DNA of 41,607 nucleotides, from NCBI GenBank assembly GCA_021200535.1, contig JAJQGL010000073.1:1-41607 (forward strand). Direction: 5' to 3'. The stretch comes from Clostridiaceae bacterium (GTDB lineage Bacteria > Bacillota > Clostridia > Lachnospirales > Lachnospiraceae). The notes beneath the pieces are model-generated. The model had not been told where the DNA came from, did no database searches, and saw only the letters and a program-made list of their open reading frames with translations. Shown here in pieces: positions 40,258 to 41,607 of this stretch; position 1 is the stretch's first letter, and each line of letters begins with the position of its first letter. The translations under genes were made by a program, and so were the position numbers.

Positions 40258-40334
40258 CTAAGCTTAACACTATGATTTATATTAAATTATATTAAAATTT
40301 ATGCTAAGCTTAACGCTGTGATTTATACTAAATT
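40258..40334. repeat. Pair of 31-bp direct repeats between rluD and the recombinase
   Basis: Bases 40258-40288 and 40304-40334 match except for three positions, with a 46-base period. Each begins with CTAAGCTTAA, which contains the palindrome TAAGCTTA. The region is AT-rich, between convergent genes, and has no clear terminator. It may be a terminator-like or recombinase-linked site. Confidence 0.85.
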
Positions 40335-40339
40335 TTTTG

Positions 40340-41404
40340 CTAGGATTTATGTAATGTTACAGCTGATGCTGCACTGCGTTTTTTGTCATCGTCCAATGCC
40401 GCATAGTGTTTCCGGGTGGTATTTACATCGTTGTGGCCAAGCACCTCGGCAACCAGATAGATGTCGCCTGTTTCCCGGTATAGAGCCGTACCGTAAGTGC
40501 TTCGCAGTTTATGGGGCGTAATATGCTTAAAGTTTGTGATCTGGCTGGCATATTCGGCAACTAAATTTTCAATGGCCTGTACACTGATTCTGCGGCGTTG
40601 AATGGAATAGAAGAGGGCGTGCTCATGGCCCTCCAGCGGCTGGATTTGCACTCTTGAAATCTCTATATAATCTTTTAACGCCTTTTTTACTTCTGTACCA
40701 AAATAAACATATTCTTCCTTACCGCCTTTTCGCATAATCCGGATCCGGTTTTCGCGGAAATCAACATCTTCAATATCCAGACCAACACACTCGGACACAC
40801 GGATACCTGTTCCAAGAAAAAGTGTAAATATAGCAATATTACGGTATTTGTTCTTTTCAAAAAAGGATTTTTTACGGCCTGTCAGGTGATCACCAGCGTG
40901 TTCTACCAATTCCAGAAGCTCAGAAACCTCGCCGGAATCCAGACGGATGATTTCACGGTCATGGAGCTTTGGCATATCAACCACAGTTGTCGGATTGTTT
41001 GAAATTCGTTCCCGTTTCTGGAAATACAGATAAAATTTTCGCAGAGAAGCAAGTTTTCGGTGTATGCCGCGTTCATCATTTGAAAAGGTTTTTCCGTTGT
41101 ATTCATAGTATTTTAAATATTCCAGATATTCTTCGATATCAACCGGTTCAAGGCAATCGAGATCATGTAAAGTTATCTTTGCAATTTCTTTATTGGAAAA
41201 TGCCGGGTTCGCTGCCAACAGATAACGGAAAAAAGTCCGGATATCATAAGCATAGCCAATTCTTGTATTAATCGATGAGGTTGGCTCTAGCGCACGAAAA
41301 AAATCTTTTGAAAAAGGTGGAAATTCCTGAAGAAGCTTCCGAAGCTTTGAAACGTTATATGCATTTTTGTTTTGGTGATATGTTTGATGATTTGATGTTC
41401 CCAT
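40340..41404 (-). CDS. Tyrosine recombinase, XerS-like
   Basis: 354 residues on the - strand from the ATG at 41404 with AAAGGA about 8 bases upstream. The N-terminal SAM-like DNA-binding domain covers about residues 15-145. The catalytic domain has all six expected residues: Arg202 (GTGIRVSE), Lys226 (MRKGGKE), His298 and Arg301 (HKLRSTYG), His324 (GHNDV) and the nucleophile Tyr334 (RKHYAAL). Length and the SFFEKNKYRNIAI stretch before the Arg motif resemble the single-recombinase XerS of streptococci, from memory. It probably resolves chromosome dimers, but a phage or element integrase cannot be ruled out. No other mobile genes are nearby. Confidence 0.88.
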   Translation of the reverse strand: MGTSNHQTYHQNKNAYNVSKLRKLLQEFPPFSKDFFRALEPTSSINTRIGYAYDIRTFFRYLLAANPAFSNKEIAKITLHDLDCLEPVDIEEYLEYLKYYEYNGKTFSNDERGIHRKLASLRKFYLYFQKRERISNNPTTVVDMPKLHDREIIRLDSGEVSELLELVEHAGDHLTGRKKSFFEKNKYRNIAIFTLFLGTGIRVSECVGLDIEDVDFRENRIRIMRKGGKEEYVYFGTEVKKALKDYIEISRVQIQPLEGHEHALFYSIQRRRISVQAIENLVAEYASQITNFKHITPHKLRSTYGTALYRETGDIYLVAEVLGHNDVNTTRKHYAALDDDKKRSAASAVTLHKS

Positions 41405-41445
41405 ATAGACATCCTTTCTGAATATCAGGTGCATTTTTGTATTTT

Positions 41446-41473
41446 TGTTATTATGTTATACATTATGATAACA
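41446..41473. other. dif-like inverted repeat over the recombinase promoter
   Basis: A 28-bp site with 11-base arms (41446-41456 and 41463-41473) around a 6-base TATACA centre. The arms agree at 8 of 11 positions. The centre and right arm TATACATTATGATAACA match 13 of 17 positions of the Bacillus dif site as I remember it. It lies 42 bases before the recombinase start. It could instead be an operator. Confidence 0.45.
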
Positions 41474-41493
41474 GATTTCTCTCTCAAATGCAA
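41465..41493 (-). promoter_or_regulatory. Sigma-A promoter of the recombinase gene
   Basis: On the - strand TTGCAT (41488-41493) and TATCAT (41465-41470) are 17 bases apart. The -10 lies in one arm of the dif-like site, so binding there could repress the gene. Confidence 0.75.
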
Positions 41494-41532
41494 TAACTAT
41501 TTGAAAAACTGGAGTTTATCCCAAAGTTAAAA

Positions 41533-41562
41533 TTAAAGCAGAAAAATACTCTTCTGCTTTAA
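41533..41562 (-). terminator. Terminator of the gene at the right edge
   Basis: TTAAAGCAGAA (41533-41543) pairs with TTCTGCTTTAA (41552-41562). On the - strand the stem is followed by a T-rich run (AATTTTAACTTT). The stop codon of the upstream - strand gene lies in its 5' arm. Confidence 0.75.
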
Positions 41563-41606
41563 GCCCGGTTAATGATTTTTTTTAATGCCGCAATATCATC
41601 TGGTGA
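41559..41606 (-). CDS. C-terminal end of an unidentified - strand gene
   Basis: Fifteen residues, SPDDIAALKKIINRA, and a stop are visible, cut off by the window edge. A terminator directly follows. The family cannot be identified from so short a piece. Confidence 0.4.
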   Translation of the reverse strand, partial: SPDDIAALKKIINRA

Positions 41607-41607
41607 C

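Noticed and set aside
40340-41404. Integrase of a mobile element
   Set aside because: No phage, conjugation or cargo genes are near, and the length and motifs fit a Xer-type housekeeping enzyme better. It is not excluded.

Overview
The window looks like a chromosomal housekeeping segment of a Gram-positive anaerobe, most likely a Lachnospiraceae-type Clostridia. That is a judgement from gene content, order and codon use, not a database match. Signs are the chain yggS-sepF-yggT-ylmH-divIVA, a MinCDE system beside DivIVA, the pair of TIGR03960 and TIGR03936 proteins followed by an RNase G, and strong AGGAGG-type ribosome binding sites with frequent TTG/GTG starts. Nearly everything is on the + strand. 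The exceptions are a small DUF378 protein (33364-33567), a tyrosine recombinase (40340-41404) and the tail of a gene at the right edge. I saw no tRNA, rRNA, IS transposase or CRISPR array.

Layout. 1-12413: yraN (partial), pgeF, an FKBP-type foldase lipoprotein, der, plsY, gpsA, a small membrane protein, the radical-SAM/DUF2344 pair, RNase G, an iron alcohol dehydrogenase and an NdpA-like nucleoid protein. 12414-14159: a single secreted Thr/Ser-rich surface protein with its own strong terminator. 14192-20801: a small acidic protein, RNase P RNA with its promoter, mutS, mutL and miaA. 20824-23003: a methionine-gamma-lyase-like PLP enzyme and radC. 23206-33148: a cell-shape and division block (mreB-like, mreC, mreD, PBP2, minC, minD, minE, rodA, a methylglyoxal-synthase-like protein, a D,D-carboxypeptidase). 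33149-33830: a structured, repeat-rich gap holding the DUF378 gene. 33831-40250: an envelope adaptor, yggS, sepF, yggT, ylmH, divIVA, lspA and rluD. 40251-41607: direct repeats, a XerS-like recombinase, a dif-like inverted repeat over its promoter, and a partial gene.

How the genes work together. PlsY and GpsA supply phospholipid precursors. MreBCD, RodA and PBP2 build the lateral wall, the carboxypeptidase trims it, and MinCDE, SepF and DivIVA place and build the septum. MutS and MutL form a mismatch-repair pair; MutL keeps its endonuclease motifs.

Main points for a second look. (1) gpsA carries an exact in-frame tandem duplication of 96 codons across its substrate-binding and catalytic-lysine region. 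(2) A roughly 28-nt motif recurs five times, as two outward-facing pairs plus one single; two copies share 25 identical bases just upstream of start sites. (3) A 28-bp dif-like inverted repeat overlaps the recombinase promoter. (4) A densely folded element sits at 33208-33350. (5) Short in-frame 48-bp tandem repeats occur in both mutL and divIVA. (6) The MreB-like and MgsA-like proteins have altered active-site residues.
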